DNA of 64,000 nucleotides from Flectobacillus sp. BAB-3569 (GCF_002270355.1 NZ_NJFZ01000020.1:310039-374038); one strand, 5' to 3'; positions 47,213-57,079 are shown, counted from the first letter of the stretch. Notes: generated by a model from the letters alone, not told the origin. Program-made: numbers and translations.

Positions 47213-47915
47213 ATGCTTGGATTTTTTTCATTTGACGTTTTGGCTTTAAGGGTTGACGAATTAGTTAAGGATATTTAATTTTTAGAGTGATAAAAATTTC
47301 AGTGCTGAATTAAGAGTTATTAATTATCAATGTAACTTTCTATTTAATAGCATTTTACATTCAAATTTAACACAATCTTATTTTGCACTAATTCATTCAG
47401 AAAGAATCTCTCTCAGATCAAAAACAATGACTCTTTCTATTTATCTAACTTCTCATGTCGACTACTGGAACTAGTCAAATGATTGATTATTCTTTATTAA
47501 AATATTCTGTAGTTGAATGTTATTTGTTAATGGTACATCTGTTATTGGAACGTGTTTTAAAAAACCATAAATGTTTAATTTTACTTTTTACAAAATACAC
47601 TTTTACAGTTTCGAAATCCCGCTGTTTGAGCCGTAGGCGAGTTTCGGGATTTCTTGACTTTCTTTTGTTACTTTTCTTGTGTCAAGACAAGAAAAGTAAG
47701 CAGTGGAGAAGGGATATTTTGTTTTATGAAAACGGCTATATATAATTTTAAACATCTTCTAAGAATACATTCAAAAACTCATTTAAATGCTAGAAAACGG
47801 CTGTAATCAAAACATATCTTTTACTTGATAACGATACTTTTATAACTTTTTCAATCTTACAGATTCTTTTATTCACAAACCAAGAATCCTTGTCCCCAAC
47901 TCAAAAATCAACAAT
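47213..47915. other. Gap between SusC(2) leader and FecR(2) with repeat D1
   Basis: About 700 bp. Repeat D1 (47613-47699) is listed separately. A 96-codon ORF on the plus strand at 47455-47745 overlaps the repeat and is not believed. AT-rich remainder; no convincing promoter. Confidence 0.5.
47613..47699 (+). repeat. Repeat family D, copy D1 (double-hairpin element)
   Basis: Hairpin 1: GAAATCCCG (47613-47621) and CGGGATTTC (47645-47653). Hairpin 2: 13-bp perfect arms TTACTTTTCTTGT (47668-47680) and ACAAGAAAAGTAA (47687-47699). Copy D2 lies inverted at 62943-63028. Similarity of about 105 bp extends slightly beyond both sides. Confidence 0.85.
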
Positions 47916-48938
47916 TTACCTACACCCATCGGCTTTCAAAAAAACTTTATTACCTTCAATCACATAACTGCCATTCATTATTTGACAAAGAATCGTCATG
48001 GTTTTATCCAATGACTGGTCTGTAAAATCCGCTGTGATTAAACAGTTACCTATCATATTATTAGTAAGTTCGAAATCTACGTCAAACTTGGTCGAGATTT
48101 TTTCTAATACATCCGACATCCGAGCATCTTCAAAGCTCATACTATACTCAGTATTAAGCAAATACGAAGCAGTGTTTTCTGCTGTTGCTGCTTTAATCTC
48201 CTTTTCTTGTGGCATACAAATGGCCTTTCCCGATGGAAGTACCAACGTATGCTTACTACCATTTGCCAAAGAAACTGCTACTTTGCCAGTAAATACTACC
48301 ACTTCGATATGATTGCCAACTGGTCGAATATTAAAACTTGTACCTAATACCCTTGTATTCATCCCATTGGAATGGACAATAAAAGGATGACTTGCATCTT
48401 TGGCAACCTCAAATAACGCCTCTCCAATCAAATTTACCTCACGAGTAGCATTCACAAAATGCTCAGGGTATGTCAATGAACTGTTCCCCTTTAGCCATAT
48501 AATACTGCCATCTTCTAAAATCACCTTTTTTGTTTTACCAACTGAAAAGGCTTGAAAAGTTTCATTCTTTAAATCAAACGTATCATAACCCATTGGGCTC
48601 AACGCAAACACACCACCCATTACCAATAGTACAGACGCCGCAATTCTGGCAATCTTGTTAAATCCAAATGGTATGATTCTAGCAGGGGTTTCTTCGTTAA
48701 GTCGTGCTTGAATTTCTTGGTACATCTTCTCCTTCAAAGCACCTTGTTTAGCGATTTCCAGTTCTAGGGATTCATCGGTCTTTTCAGGCAATGAATCTAA
48801 CCATTGTTCAATCAAGATTTTCTCAGCAGGCGAACACTTTCCTTGCTGATATTTTTCAAACAGAATTAATAATTTACGGTCTTGCATATTTTTATGATAG
48901 TCTACAAAAGGAATAAAAGAATATTTGGACATTTTCAA
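47916..48938 (-). CDS. FecR-type anti-sigma factor (2)
   Basis: 340 residues. Cytoplasmic part to about 85 (LILFEKYQQGKCSPAEKILI), membrane segment IARIAASVLLVMGGVFALSP at about 95-115, FecR domain with VILEDGSIIWLKGNSSLTYP and VLGTSFNIRPVG, then DUF4974 (YSMSFEDARMSDVLEKISTK). It links SusC(2) to the ECF sigma factor encoded just upstream on the same strand. Two Cys near the C-terminus (NCLITADF, ADGCR) also occur in FecR(1). Confidence 0.93.
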   Translation of the reverse strand: MKMSKYSFIPFVDYHKNMQDRKLLILFEKYQQGKCSPAEKILIEQWLDSLPEKTDESLELEIAKQGALKEKMYQEIQARLNEETPARIIPFGFNKIARIAASVLLVMGGVFALSPMGYDTFDLKNETFQAFSVGKTKKVILEDGSIIWLKGNSSLTYPEHFVNATREVNLIGEALFEVAKDASHPFIVHSNGMNTRVLGTSFNIRPVGNHIEVVVFTGKVAVSLANGSKHTLVLPSGKAICMPQEKEIKAATAENTASYLLNTEYSMSFEDARMSDVLEKISTKFDVDFELTNNMIGNCLITADFTDQSLDKTMTILCQIMNGSYVIEGNKVFLKADGCR

Positions 48939-49122
48939 AAAACACCAAATATGATTTTACCCCTTTCTACTAGTGAAGTAAATTGACAATGAAATTACAC
49001 CTACTCCAAAACAAAAAAATTTAATAAAAATTTATTTTTGAGTAAAAATGCTTAGATATTGAGGGGTGTTGATTGAGTGAATCAGTGATTATTTCTCAAT
49101 TTTGAAGAAAGTCCATCCACTC

Positions 49123-49647
49123 CTATCCCATTATTCCAAATACGATTATCAAAATCAAAAAATCTCCTAAATCTTCTCGAAGATGTTTGAGGGCTTTTGT
49201 CAAATGGTTTTCGACTGTTTTGTGCGAAATATTCAATTGGAGGGCTATCTCTTGAATGCTTAGATGCTGAATACGACTCATGCGAAATACTTCTTGGCAT
49301 TTTTCGGGTAAGTCGTTCATACTTTTTTCCAACATCATCCGAAGTTCGTTAAAAGCAATACTCTCGTTGTTGGAATCGTCGAAAAGTTGATCTCGAAAGT
49401 GGGAAAATTGTTCCAAATAGTTATTCCTGACTTCGGCCGACTTCATAAAATTCAGCATTTGGAATTTGACGGCTTGATAAAGATAACCCGAAACAGAACT
49501 TTCGATTTTGGTCGTTTTGCGATTAGCCCACAAACTTACAAATACCTCCTGAATGATTTCTTCACATGTTTCTTTGTCGCGCAAACGGTTGTAGGCATAA
49601 GCGTATAATTTGGACCAATAACGTTCATATATTTCGTCAAAGGCCAT
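49123..49647 (-). CDS. ECF sigma factor (2); true N-terminus probably 26 codons further upstream
   Basis: 174 residues from the first ATG (49647). Sigma2: AFDEIYERYWSKLYAYAYNR, CEEIIQEVFVSLW. Sigma4: LPEKCQEVFRMSRIQHLSIQEIA..SHKTVENHLTKAL. Upstream of the ATG the frame stays open and encodes SDIELFSLLQEGKS, the usual start of sigma2, but no ATG, GTG or TTG is there; the likeliest first codon is ATT at 49725. A promoter lies just before that codon. The AGGAGG before ATG 49647 is part of the Gln-Glu-Gly codons, not a ribosome site. It directs the downstream FecR-SusC-SusD transcript. Confidence 0.85.
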   Translation of the reverse strand: MAFDEIYERYWSKLYAYAYNRLRDKETCEEIIQEVFVSLWANRKTTKIESSVSGYLYQAVKFQMLNFMKSAEVRNNYLEQFSHFRDQLFDDSNNESIAFNELRMMLEKSMNDLPEKCQEVFRMSRIQHLSIQEIALQLNISHKTVENHLTKALKHLREDLGDFLILIIVFGIMG

Positions 49648-49757
49648 TGACTTTCCCTCCTGAAGAAGTGAAAAAAGTTCTATATCGCTATGTGTTGGAG
49701 CGCTTTTGATGGGTTTAAATGGAATTATTAATGATTAGTTCTCATAAATTCGATTTA

Positions 49758-49786
49758 CAAAACTATGGGACTATTTAAAAAAGCAA
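49758..49786 (-). promoter_or_regulatory. Promoter of ECF sigma (2)
   Basis: TTG (49786-49784), 18-nt spacer and TAGTTTTG (49765-49758) on the minus strand fit the Bacteroidota consensus. Predicted transcript start about 49751, only 26 nt before the ATT at 49725 but 104 nt before the first ATG. Confidence 0.6.
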
Positions 49787-49998
49787 AGCTTTTAAGCTAG
49801 TTTTTTCTGAGAGAATTTTCAAAAAACAAAATACTAATAGGTTAAAGCTCTCTGCTATTGATTGATTCTTAGAAAAAATCTCAATAGAAATTTAGATTAA
49901 TGACCATTTAAAATGAATATAAGTGTAATAAAAAAAGCATTATCCTATAAGAAAGATAGACTTAAATAGAAGATAGGATCAAGTAGTAGTGCTGCATT

Positions 49999-50128
49999 GC
50001 GGATTTGGGATTTCTGATTTCGGAAGTAAATTGACTTACCTTTATTTTTTACAAAATAATTGTAAAAGCTCCGCAGGAACAACAGAAAGCCATCTTCCTA
50101 TCTTGAAGTCTTTCGCACCTACGGAGCT
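49999..50128. repeat. Repeat family A, copy A4, with nested CTCCG palindrome
   Basis: Left arm 49999-50025 (GCGGATTTGGGATTTCTGAT...) and interior TACCTTTATTTTTTACAAAA match copy A1. The right arm is replaced by another palindrome, AGCTCCGCAGG (50067-50077) and CCTACGGAGCT (50118-50128), as if one repeat inserted into another. In the gap between ECF(2) and the FGGY kinase. Confidence 0.7.
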
Positions 50129-50169
50129 GATGAAAAATGTGGTACTAATAATGCATTTAGGTAGTAGAA

Positions 50170-50275
50170 AAGATTAAACTAATAGAATAACTGAGGCAAA
50201 ATTTGACTATAATCTTTTGATTATGAATATCTTCAAATAACCAATACACTGTTAACTAATAACCTTTTCCTACTT
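50170..50275. repeat. Repeat family E, copy E1
   Basis: Contains ATTAAACTAATA, TTTGACTATAATCTTTTGAT and a degenerate AATAACC...TTAACTAATAACC block shared with 55022-55130. It ends just before the stop codon of the kinase at 50281. Confidence 0.55.
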
Positions 50276-50280
50276 ATCTC

Positions 50281-51780
50281 TTAACCATTTATGGCTTTTT
50301 GCCAACCTTCATAATAGGTTTGAACAAGGGTATTTTCAGCAGGTTCGATGCTGGTAATATTGGCTTTACAAAGTTCTGACAAAGCATCAAGGCTCTGATA
50401 AACACCGTTTTTAAGACCTGCTAAATACGCAGCACCTAATGCAGATATATCATGATTTGATTGTTTTTTGATGGAAAAACCGAGCAAATCAGCCAAAAAG
50501 GTAGTGACAAATTTATTATGACTGATCCCGCCATTAATCGAAATCGATGTAAAATCTTTGCCCATATCTTTACTCATCGCATCCAGCACATCCTTGATTT
50601 GGAAAGGAATACTCTCTAAGGCTGCACGTACAATATGATTGATATTGGTGCCAAAAGTAATACCTTGAATAGAAGCTTTTCGACTCATTTGCCAATGAGG
50701 TGCACCCAATCCACTAAAGGCAGGAATCAGATATACGCCTGCATTATCTTTTACTTTTTGAGCTAACGCTTCTGTTTCGGAAGGATGAGTAAAAAATTTC
50801 ATTTCGTTTTTCAACCATTCAATCGTGGAACCGCATGAAACGATTGCTCCTTCAAAGGCATAATCTATCCTCCCTTCCACGCTCCAACAAACGGTAGTTA
50901 GCATACCATTTGAGGAGATTAAAGGTTCATTGCCGATATTTGACATAATCGAACAGCCCGTTCCTAGCGTTGCTTTGGCAGTTCCTTTTTCGAAACAGCC
51001 TTCTCCAAAAGTAGCCGCATGAGAATCGCCAATGAGGGCAGTTATAGGCAATTGACTTTTTGCCAAAACTCCTACAGCAGATTTTTCGTCGGAATAAGTC
51101 CAGTTGCCATAATCATAAGAAGAAGGATGCACTTCGGGCAAATGAAGATTTTCGAGCCCCCAAAGTGCTAATATTTCTTTGTCCCAAGTCAATGAATGAA
51201 TATTGAGCAAAAGAGTTCTATGCGCATTGGTATGGTCAGTTTTATACGATTTACCTTCAGTAAGTTTGTATAAAAGCCAACAATCCACGGTACCAAAATA
51301 AACCTCTCTATTATCAAGTTGAGTTTTTAAATCAGGGTTATTTTCTAACAACCACAGTAATTTAGTCCCTGAAAAATACGGGTCAATAATCAAACCTGTA
51401 TGTTGTTTTATCAACTCATTTTGCCCTTGGTTAATGAGGTTTTCACAAACCTGTGTAGACCTTTTACAAGCCCAAACCACAGCTGGCGAAAGTGCTTTTC
51501 CAGTTTTGTCCCAAAGCACAAAAGTTTCTCGCTGATTACTAATGCCGCACGAAGCAATATCCTTGGGATTATATCCTTTGTGTTGAAAATCCTCCAAGCA
51601 CAGACTTACAGAAGTCAATACATTTTGAAAAATCTCTTCTGGGTCTTGTTCTACAAATCCATTATCGAAATAATTGGTATGTAAATCGGCATGACCTTTA
51701 CTGATAACTTTTCCTTGGTTATCAAAAATGATAGATTTAGTACTGCTTGTACCTTGGTCAATGGCTAAAATATATTTCAT
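50281..51780 (-). CDS. FGGY-family carbohydrate kinase
   Basis: 499 residues. The N-terminal ATPase motif AIDQGTSSTKSIIFD is present, with GISNQRETFVLWDKTGKALS at about 80 and ATLGTGCSIMSNIG at about 275. The last two resemble glycerol kinase, but the sugar cluster speaks against glycerol as the main substrate. ISINGGISHNKF marks the C-domain. FGGY kinases phosphorylate ketopentoses, polyols or deoxy sugars with ATP. The reading frame overlaps the permease stop by one base (TAATG), indicating translational coupling. It is the last gene of the operon. In the inferred pathway it phosphorylates the ketose made by the isomerase. Confidence 0.88.
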   Translation of the reverse strand: MKYILAIDQGTSSTKSIIFDNQGKVISKGHADLHTNYFDNGFVEQDPEEIFQNVLTSVSLCLEDFQHKGYNPKDIASCGISNQRETFVLWDKTGKALSPAVVWACKRSTQVCENLINQGQNELIKQHTGLIIDPYFSGTKLLWLLENNPDLKTQLDNREVYFGTVDCWLLYKLTEGKSYKTDHTNAHRTLLLNIHSLTWDKEILALWGLENLHLPEVHPSSYDYGNWTYSDEKSAVGVLAKSQLPITALIGDSHAATFGEGCFEKGTAKATLGTGCSIMSNIGNEPLISSNGMLTTVCWSVEGRIDYAFEGAIVSCGSTIEWLKNEMKFFTHPSETEALAQKVKDNAGVYLIPAFSGLGAPHWQMSRKASIQGITFGTNINHIVRAALESIPFQIKDVLDAMSKDMGKDFTSISINGGISHNKFVTTFLADLLGFSIKKQSNHDISALGAAYLAGLKNGVYQSLDALSELCKANITSIEPAENTLVQTYYEGWQKAING

Positions 51781-52735
51781 TATTTTTTACTCTTACGGTC
51801 AATAATTACGGCTAATAAAATCACCAAACCTTTTACTACTTGTTGCCAAAACGGGGATACATTCAAAAGCACCAAACCGTTGTTGAGCACCCCAATAATC
51901 GCTGCGCCAATCACAGTGCCAGTCACAGTACCAATACCTCCTGATAACGAAGTTCCCCCAATTACTACTGCTGCAATAGAGTCGAGTTCGTAACTTGCAC
52001 CCGCGTTCGGCTGTGCAGAATTGAGTCGAGAAGTAACCATGATTCCTCCCACTGCTGCCATCATTCCTGAAATGCCATACACAATCAATTTGGTGACTTG
52101 TATATTGATTCCAGATAGAAATGCTGCTTTTTCATTACCCCCAATGGCATAGATATGACGTCCGAAGGCAGTTTTTTGACTGATAAAGACTACCAATAAT
52201 ACCAGTAAAATCGAAATCCAAACAGGCACAGGAATCCCTAGTAACCAACCAGAACCAATGTATTCAAATTTGGGGCCTAGGTTAGAAATCGGAATTCCTT
52301 GTGTATAAAGCATGGTTGCGCCACGAGCAATAGTGAGCATCGCAAGCGTAGCAACAAAGGGAGGCAAAGAGAATTTGGTAATCACCAAACCGTTGAAAAG
52401 CCCAATGAATAAGCCTACTGTGATAGCCGCTAAAATACCTCCAAAAATGGTAAAACCCACATGAATGTTCAGTGCTCCAATGGTGATTCCGTCTTTGAGC
52501 AAACCTGCACAAATCACCGAAGTAAATGCCAATACAGAACCAACCGACAAGTCGATTCCTGCCATTAAGACAACTAAGGTCATCCCTGTAGAAATACAGA
52601 CGTTTACCGAAATCTGACGGAGTACATTCCAGATATTATTAGCAGAAAGAAATTTATCAGAAAGAATACTTATGACAATACAGAGCAACAGGAGTGCAAT
52701 CAGTGATTGTGATTTTTTAATAGTTCTTTGTTCAT
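51780..52735 (-). CDS. RbsC-type ABC sugar permease (N-terminus interrupted by one-base frameshift)
   Basis: About 318 residues when repaired. TTG at 52688 is the only start in the main frame and begins inside the first helix. ATG at 52735 lies in another frame and reads MNKELLKKSQSLIALLLLCI if one A is added to the A6 run (T6 at 52713-52718), with normal RbsC length. Eight to ten membrane helices follow, with ISVNVCISTGMTLVVLMAGI and the EAA-like region QLNSAQPNAGASYELDSIAA. It forms the inner-membrane channel with the ATPase at 52778 and the lipoprotein at 55131. The frameshift is probably a homopolymer sequencing error. Confidence 0.88.
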
Positions 52736-52777
52736 TGTATTTTTATAACTATTTGAAAAAGAATCGAATAAAGTAAT

Positions 52778-54265
52778 TTAGGAAATAGCAGCCTTCAACA
52801 ATTTATCTTCGTCGGCCTCCTCTGCACTCAACTCTGCTGTGATGCGTCCGCCAGACATAACCAAAAATCGATCGGCCAATGCTAATAGTTCAGGAATCTC
52901 AGAAGAGACTACAATAAAGCTTTTCCCTTCGAGCGAAAGCTTTTTGATTAATTCATAAATCTCGTTTTTGGCATTAATATCAATTCCTCTCGTGGGTTCG
53001 TCAAGCATCAAGATACTAGGGTTAGTCGCCAGCCATTTGGCAAGAACCACCTTTTGTTGATTTCCTCCGCTCAAATTCAAACAAAGCTGTTGTGAAGAAG
53101 GAGTTTTGATCGCCAAGGAATCGATATAACTTTGAGCATTTTGTTGTTCTTGTCGGTCGTCCAGCAACCTATCGCTTTCAAGAGTAGTAAGTGAAATATT
53201 CGAGGCGATATTCATTCCCAAGACTAAGCCTTCCGTTTTGCGGTCTTCGGTTACAAAAGCTATCCCATTGGCAATAGCTTCTTTGGGCGTTTGAATTTTG
53301 ACAGACTTTTGTAATACTGCCATCGAGCCTTTCAAGGCGGTGCTATTGAGTCCAAAAATACTTTCCAGTAATTCGGTGCGGCCAGCACCCATCAAACCAA
53401 AAATGCCTAAAATTTCACATTGATGGAGATTAAATGAAATGTCTTCGAGAAGGTTACGATTTTTGAGTTTGGGATGAGGAAGCGTAAAGTTTTGAACACT
53501 TAAAATAACCTCTTGCGAAATTTGAGTTTTTGCTTTTTTCTCAATAACCACCTCACGACCCACCATTTGACGAATCAATGCCTGCTCTGTGGTGTCTGAC
53601 ATATCGCCTTCAGCTACGCTACAGCCATCACGCATAACGGTATATTTTTCGGCAATACGAAACAACTCTTCCATTTTGTGCGAAATATAGACAATCGTTT
53701 TGCCTTCCTTTTTGAGTTCAGCAATAATGCGGTGGAGGTTATCAATCTCAGCATTGGTCAGCGCCGAAGTGGGTTCGTCCATCAAAATCACCTGAGCATC
53801 AATCAATAAAGCCTTGGCAATTTCGATGAGTTGTTGTTCTCCAACCTTTAAGTTTTGCACTAAGGTATCAGGCGAAAGCTTAAGTTCTAATCTTTGAAGT
53901 AATTGATTAGTAACTCGTTTCATGGCCGAATAATCGAGCATTCCCCACTGATTTTCTATTTCTTGACCTAAAAAAATATTCTCCGCAATGGTCAAGGTAG
54001 GAATCAAGTTTAATTCTTGATGAATAATCGAAATTCCAGCTTTTTGAGCATCTTTGATATGATTAAATTTTACAACTTGTCCATTCAAATGTATTTCGCC
54101 TTCATAATCGGGATATACGCCTGTGAGGATTTTCAAGAGCGTTGACTTCCCTGCCCCATTTTCTCCTAAAATGGCGTTGACTTTGGCAGGATAAAAATTC
54201 AAGTTTACGCCCTTCAATGCTTTCACACCAGGGAATGATTTTGAAATATTGACTGCTTGTAGCAC
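52778..54265 (-). CDS. RbsA/MglA-type sugar ABC transporter ATPase (two nucleotide-binding domains)
   Basis: 495 residues in two ABC domains. First: Walker A GENGAGKSTLLK near 35-46, LKVGEQQLIEIAKALL before Walker B VILMDEPTSALT. Second: degenerate Walker A GLMGAGRTELLE near 290, signature LSGGNQQKVVLAKWLA, Walker B LMLDEPTRGID near 430. The altered second Walker A is normal for the ribose/galactose family, where only one site hydrolyses ATP well. The start is GTG 54265; no ATG lies upstream in frame. It powers the importer with the permease and the binding lipoprotein. Confidence 0.93.
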   Translation of the reverse strand: MLQAVNISKSFPGVKALKGVNLNFYPAKVNAILGENGAGKSTLLKILTGVYPDYEGEIHLNGQVVKFNHIKDAQKAGISIIHQELNLIPTLTIAENIFLGQEIENQWGMLDYSAMKRVTNQLLQRLELKLSPDTLVQNLKVGEQQLIEIAKALLIDAQVILMDEPTSALTNAEIDNLHRIIAELKKEGKTIVYISHKMEELFRIAEKYTVMRDGCSVAEGDMSDTTEQALIRQMVGREVVIEKKAKTQISQEVILSVQNFTLPHPKLKNRNLLEDISFNLHQCEILGIFGLMGAGRTELLESIFGLNSTALKGSMAVLQKSVKIQTPKEAIANGIAFVTEDRKTEGLVLGMNIASNISLTTLESDRLLDDRQEQQNAQSYIDSLAIKTPSSQQLCLNLSGGNQQKVVLAKWLATNPSILMLDEPTRGIDINAKNEIYELIKKLSLEGKSFIVVSSEIPELLALADRFLVMSGGRITAELSAEEADEDKLLKAAIS

Positions 54266-54289
54266 GTGCGAATGATTTTGAGGAAACGC

Positions 54290-54892
54290 TTATATTTTAG
54301 AAATTTTGATAGGCAATACGCTCAAATTAAGCAAATCTTCTTGCTTTTCTCCCAGCTTTACCGCGCCTACTAAATCAATGGTATCACCTACTTTCACCGT
54401 TTTGATTTCGTCAGGAATGGCCTTTTCACGAATAATCGTATTCAAGCTTTCCGAAATCTTGTTAAACTCAGCCGTAGTTTTGAAATCGGTTAATTTTACC
54501 AACCCCGAAGCATCGCGAATGGCATTCCCAAAAATAAATTTTGTATCTATTTCTAAAGGTCTATTACCTGATGCCAGTACTTTCAACCTATCTCCCTGAA
54601 CCTCCAAAATTTTGGCTTGGCATTTGACCAAATAATATGCCGAACTTCCTATTCCCAACCTATTGCCATATTTGGCTACACTCGCATGGTCTTTTGTGGC
54701 AAAAGATGATAACAACTGTGATAACTCCACAGCTTGCGATTTGGAAAGAATTTGTTGATATAAGTCTTGCGAATATTTGGCAAAATCAAAGTTAGATTCC
54801 TTTTTTTGCTTCAACTCATCTAAACTTTCTATGTAGATGGAGTTGTAGATAGCCACAACCGCCAAGACAGAGGAAATGATAATTTTTTTCAT
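54290..54892 (-). CDS. DUF2291-family periplasmic/membrane lipid-independent protein
   Basis: 200 residues from the ATG at 54892 (MKKIIISSVLAVVAIYNSIYIESLDELKQKK...), a single N-terminal membrane segment. TKFIFGNAIRDASGLVKLTD lies near 125-145, and DTIDLVGAVKL is near 180. DUF2291 proteins are found beside Rbs-type ABC transporters in many bacteria, but I know of no established biochemical role. The position between the binding protein and the ATPase matches that pattern. A reading from 54928 adds 12 unlikely residues. Confidence 0.8.
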   Translation of the reverse strand: MKKIIISSVLAVVAIYNSIYIESLDELKQKKESNFDFAKYSQDLYQQILSKSQAVELSQLLSSFATKDHASVAKYGNRLGIGSSAYYLVKCQAKILEVQGDRLKVLASGNRPLEIDTKFIFGNAIRDASGLVKLTDFKTTAEFNKISESLNTIIREKAIPDEIKTVKVGDTIDLVGAVKLGEKQEDLLNLSVLPIKISKI

Positions 54893-55021
54893 AGTTATAA
54901 GTTTCTTTAGAGAAAAGGCATTTGTCACGATACTTTGGTTTTATGGCTCGATTCAGTTTGAATGCTGAACTGTAAATACAAATCGCTAACTACCAGTATT
55001 TTAATCACATTAAGTAATCGA

Positions 55022-55130
55022 AATAATTAAACTAATAAAATATCAGTATCACACTTTTGAATTATCTTTTTGACTATGAGCCTAATCTAATAACTGATAT
55101 ACCATTAACGAATAACCTAACCCTTTGCTA
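55022..55130. repeat. Repeat family E, copy E2
   Basis: The 30-bp block 55089-55118 (TAATAACTGATATACCATTA...) recurs with 29 of 30 matches, inverted, at 62665-62694. The element fills the gap after the binding-protein gene and ends at its stop codon. Confidence 0.7.
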
Positions 55131-56054
55131 CTAGTAATTTTTCGCATTGGCACTATTCACAAGTTCTACTTCGACAGGCACTCTTTGTGGAAAGTCTCGC
55201 TTGCCTTTGACATACTCGTCGGCATATTGAGCAGCAGTTTTTGCCATAATTTTGGGATACTGCATACCTGTTGCGACGATTTTTCCTTCCTTAATTTTTT
55301 CGATGACTTCCGAAGCACCATCAAAGCCAAATACTTTTACCTTGGTTTTACCAGCGGCTTGCAATGCCTGATAAGCTCCTAGCGCCATGGCATCATTACC
55401 ACAAAAAACTGCGTCAATATTGGGATATGCTTGCATGATGGTTTCCAGAACCTCCATGGCTTTGTTGCGGTCAAAATCACCACTTTGTTGGGCTACCATT
55501 TTGAGGTTAGAAAATTTGTCAACCACCGAATGAAAACCTTTTGAGCGTGCCCATGTATTGTTGTCTCCGACCAAACCCAATATCTCGACATACGTACCTT
55601 TTTCTTTCAAGGCTTTTACAAACTCAATGCCTACCTCGACACAACCCGAATAGTTATCTGACAAAATTTGGCTAGTAGCAGCGTCATCGTTATTAATTTC
55701 ACGATCCATACAAAATACAGGAATACCAGCAGCCTTGGCACGAAGGACATTCGAAACCGACCCATCGGCATCAGTTGGGTTGAAAAGAATCGCATCGAAC
55801 TCAGAAGAAATAAGGTTTTCAAAATTGTCTGACTCTACGGCAGGACTATTCTGAGAATCAAATATCTTGGCTTCATAACCTAGTTTTCTAGCATTTTCGG
55901 CAGCAGATTCTGCTAAGATCACAAACCAAGGATTGTTGAGCGTAGAGATAACTACTGCTACTTTTTTCTTTTCATTCGACTGGCTTTTTGAACAAGCACT
56001 TACCAGAAAAACTCCTAAAATCAGCGATGCCGTTATGAGGATATATTTTTTCAT
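55131..56054 (-). CDS. Rbs-type periplasmic sugar-binding lipoprotein
   Basis: 307 residues. Lipobox LVSAC gives lipid-anchored Cys21, then a type I periplasmic-binding fold ([40 protein letters not shown]). [20 protein letters not shown] and [14 protein letters not shown] are typical ribose-binding family blocks. It hands a monosaccharide, probably a pentose or furanose, to the permease/ATPase pair. It starts one nucleotide after the transketolase stop, so the transcript is continuous. A lipid anchor is usual for binding proteins in Bacteroidota that have one. Confidence 0.92.
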   Translation of the reverse strand: MKKYILITASLILGVFLVSACSKSQSNEKKKVAVVISTLNNPWFVILAESAAENARKLGYEAKIFDSQNSPAVESDNFENLISSEFDAILFNPTDADGSVSNVLRAKAAGIPVFCMDREINNDDAATSQILSDNYSGCVEVGIEFVKALKEKGTYVEILGLVGDNNTWARSKGFHSVVDKFSNLKMVAQQSGDFDRNKAMEVLETIMQAYPNIDAVFCGNDAMALGAYQALQAAGKTKVKVFGFDGASEVIEKIKEGKIVATGMQYPKIMAKTAAQYADEYVKGKRDFPQRVPVEVELVNSANAKNY

Positions 56055-56055
56055 T

Positions 56056-57029
56056 TTAGCCTAAAATGTTTAAAGCTGATTGAGACAATCCTTTTGCTGA
56101 AATTCCATAATGTTCAAAAATCTCACCTTGTGAACCAGAAACGGTATGCTCATCTGGTAAGCCCACTATTTTGAACTTATTATGGTAACCGTTTTGTAAA
56201 AGCACCGAACCTACAGCCTCGCCGAGTCCGCCGTATACCGAATGTTCCTCTACGGTAATTATTGGCGTATTCTGAGAAGCTAAATGCAAAATCAGTCTTT
56301 GATCTAAGGGTTTAATGGTATGCATACTTACCACTGTAGCCGAAATTTGGTGCTCCTCAGCCAACTTTTGAGCGGCTTGTAAACATGGCCAAACTGCTTC
56401 GCCTGTAGCGATAAATGTCAAATCTGAACCCTCTTTTACCACTCGTCCTTTACCTACTTCAAAACTGGTAGGCTGTTCCACTTCTTCTATTTTTCGGGCA
56501 TATTCTTTTTCCCGAATCGAATATAAACAGGCGAATCCATAGCAGCCGCTTGGCGAATTGCTTCCGCAGTTTCGAAATTATCCGCTGGTGCAATAATCGT
56601 AATATTGTTGATGGCTCTCAATACCGCATAGTCGTGCAAACTGTGGTGTGTACTACCCAAAGCGCCATAACTTACACCTGCTGAAATACCGATAAGTTTG
56701 ACTGGATTATCAGAATAGCAAACGTCATTTTTGATTTGCTCTAAGGCTCTTGCTGTCAAAAAACAAGCTGGTGAAACAGCAAAAACTTTCTTACGCATAC
56801 TCGCCAAACCTGTGGCAACGCCAACTAGGTTTTGTTCTGCAATACCCACTTCTACGATTTGTGATGGAAGCTTTTGTCCAAATGCCACTAATTTACCTGA
56901 GCCTCTTGAGTCACTGGTAACGGCAAAAACGGTTTTATCTGCTTGGGCGAGCGATTCCAAGGTTGAAGCGAAGACCTCCAAATTGGCAAGCCCTACTCCT
57001 TTCGGAATATTAGTTATTTCTTGACCCAT
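56056..57029 (-). pseudogene. Transketolase C-terminal subunit, split by one-base frameshift
   Basis: Two ORFs in different frames, 57029 to about 56487 and about 56481 to 56056, make one transketolase C-half (324 residues when joined). The first carries the pyrimidine-binding domain (VEVGIAEQNLVGVATGLASM; STHHSLHDYAVLRAI) and stops at YIRFGKKNMPEK. The second holds the C-terminal domain (TPIITVEEHSVYGGLGEAVG). One A added at T5 56490-56494 or T5 56506-56510 joins them as KIEEVEQPTSFEVGKG. The true start is ATG 57029 (MGQEITNIPKG). It pairs with the N-half at 57233. A sequencing indel is the probable cause. Confidence 0.85.
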
Positions 57030-57079
57030 AAATTTACTTATTATGTGTTTGATATTTTGAATGGTGAGTTCGTTAACTA

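Noticed and set aside
47455-47745. 96-codon plus-strand ORF between SusC(2) and FecR(2)
   Set aside because: It overlaps repeat D1 and its peptide is low-complexity with no recognisable fold; the other copy does not conserve the frame.
49648-49660. Strong Shine-Dalgarno (AGGAGG) before ECF sigma (2)
   Set aside because: It is the codons for Gln-Glu-Gly of the conserved sigma2 start, which is in frame upstream.
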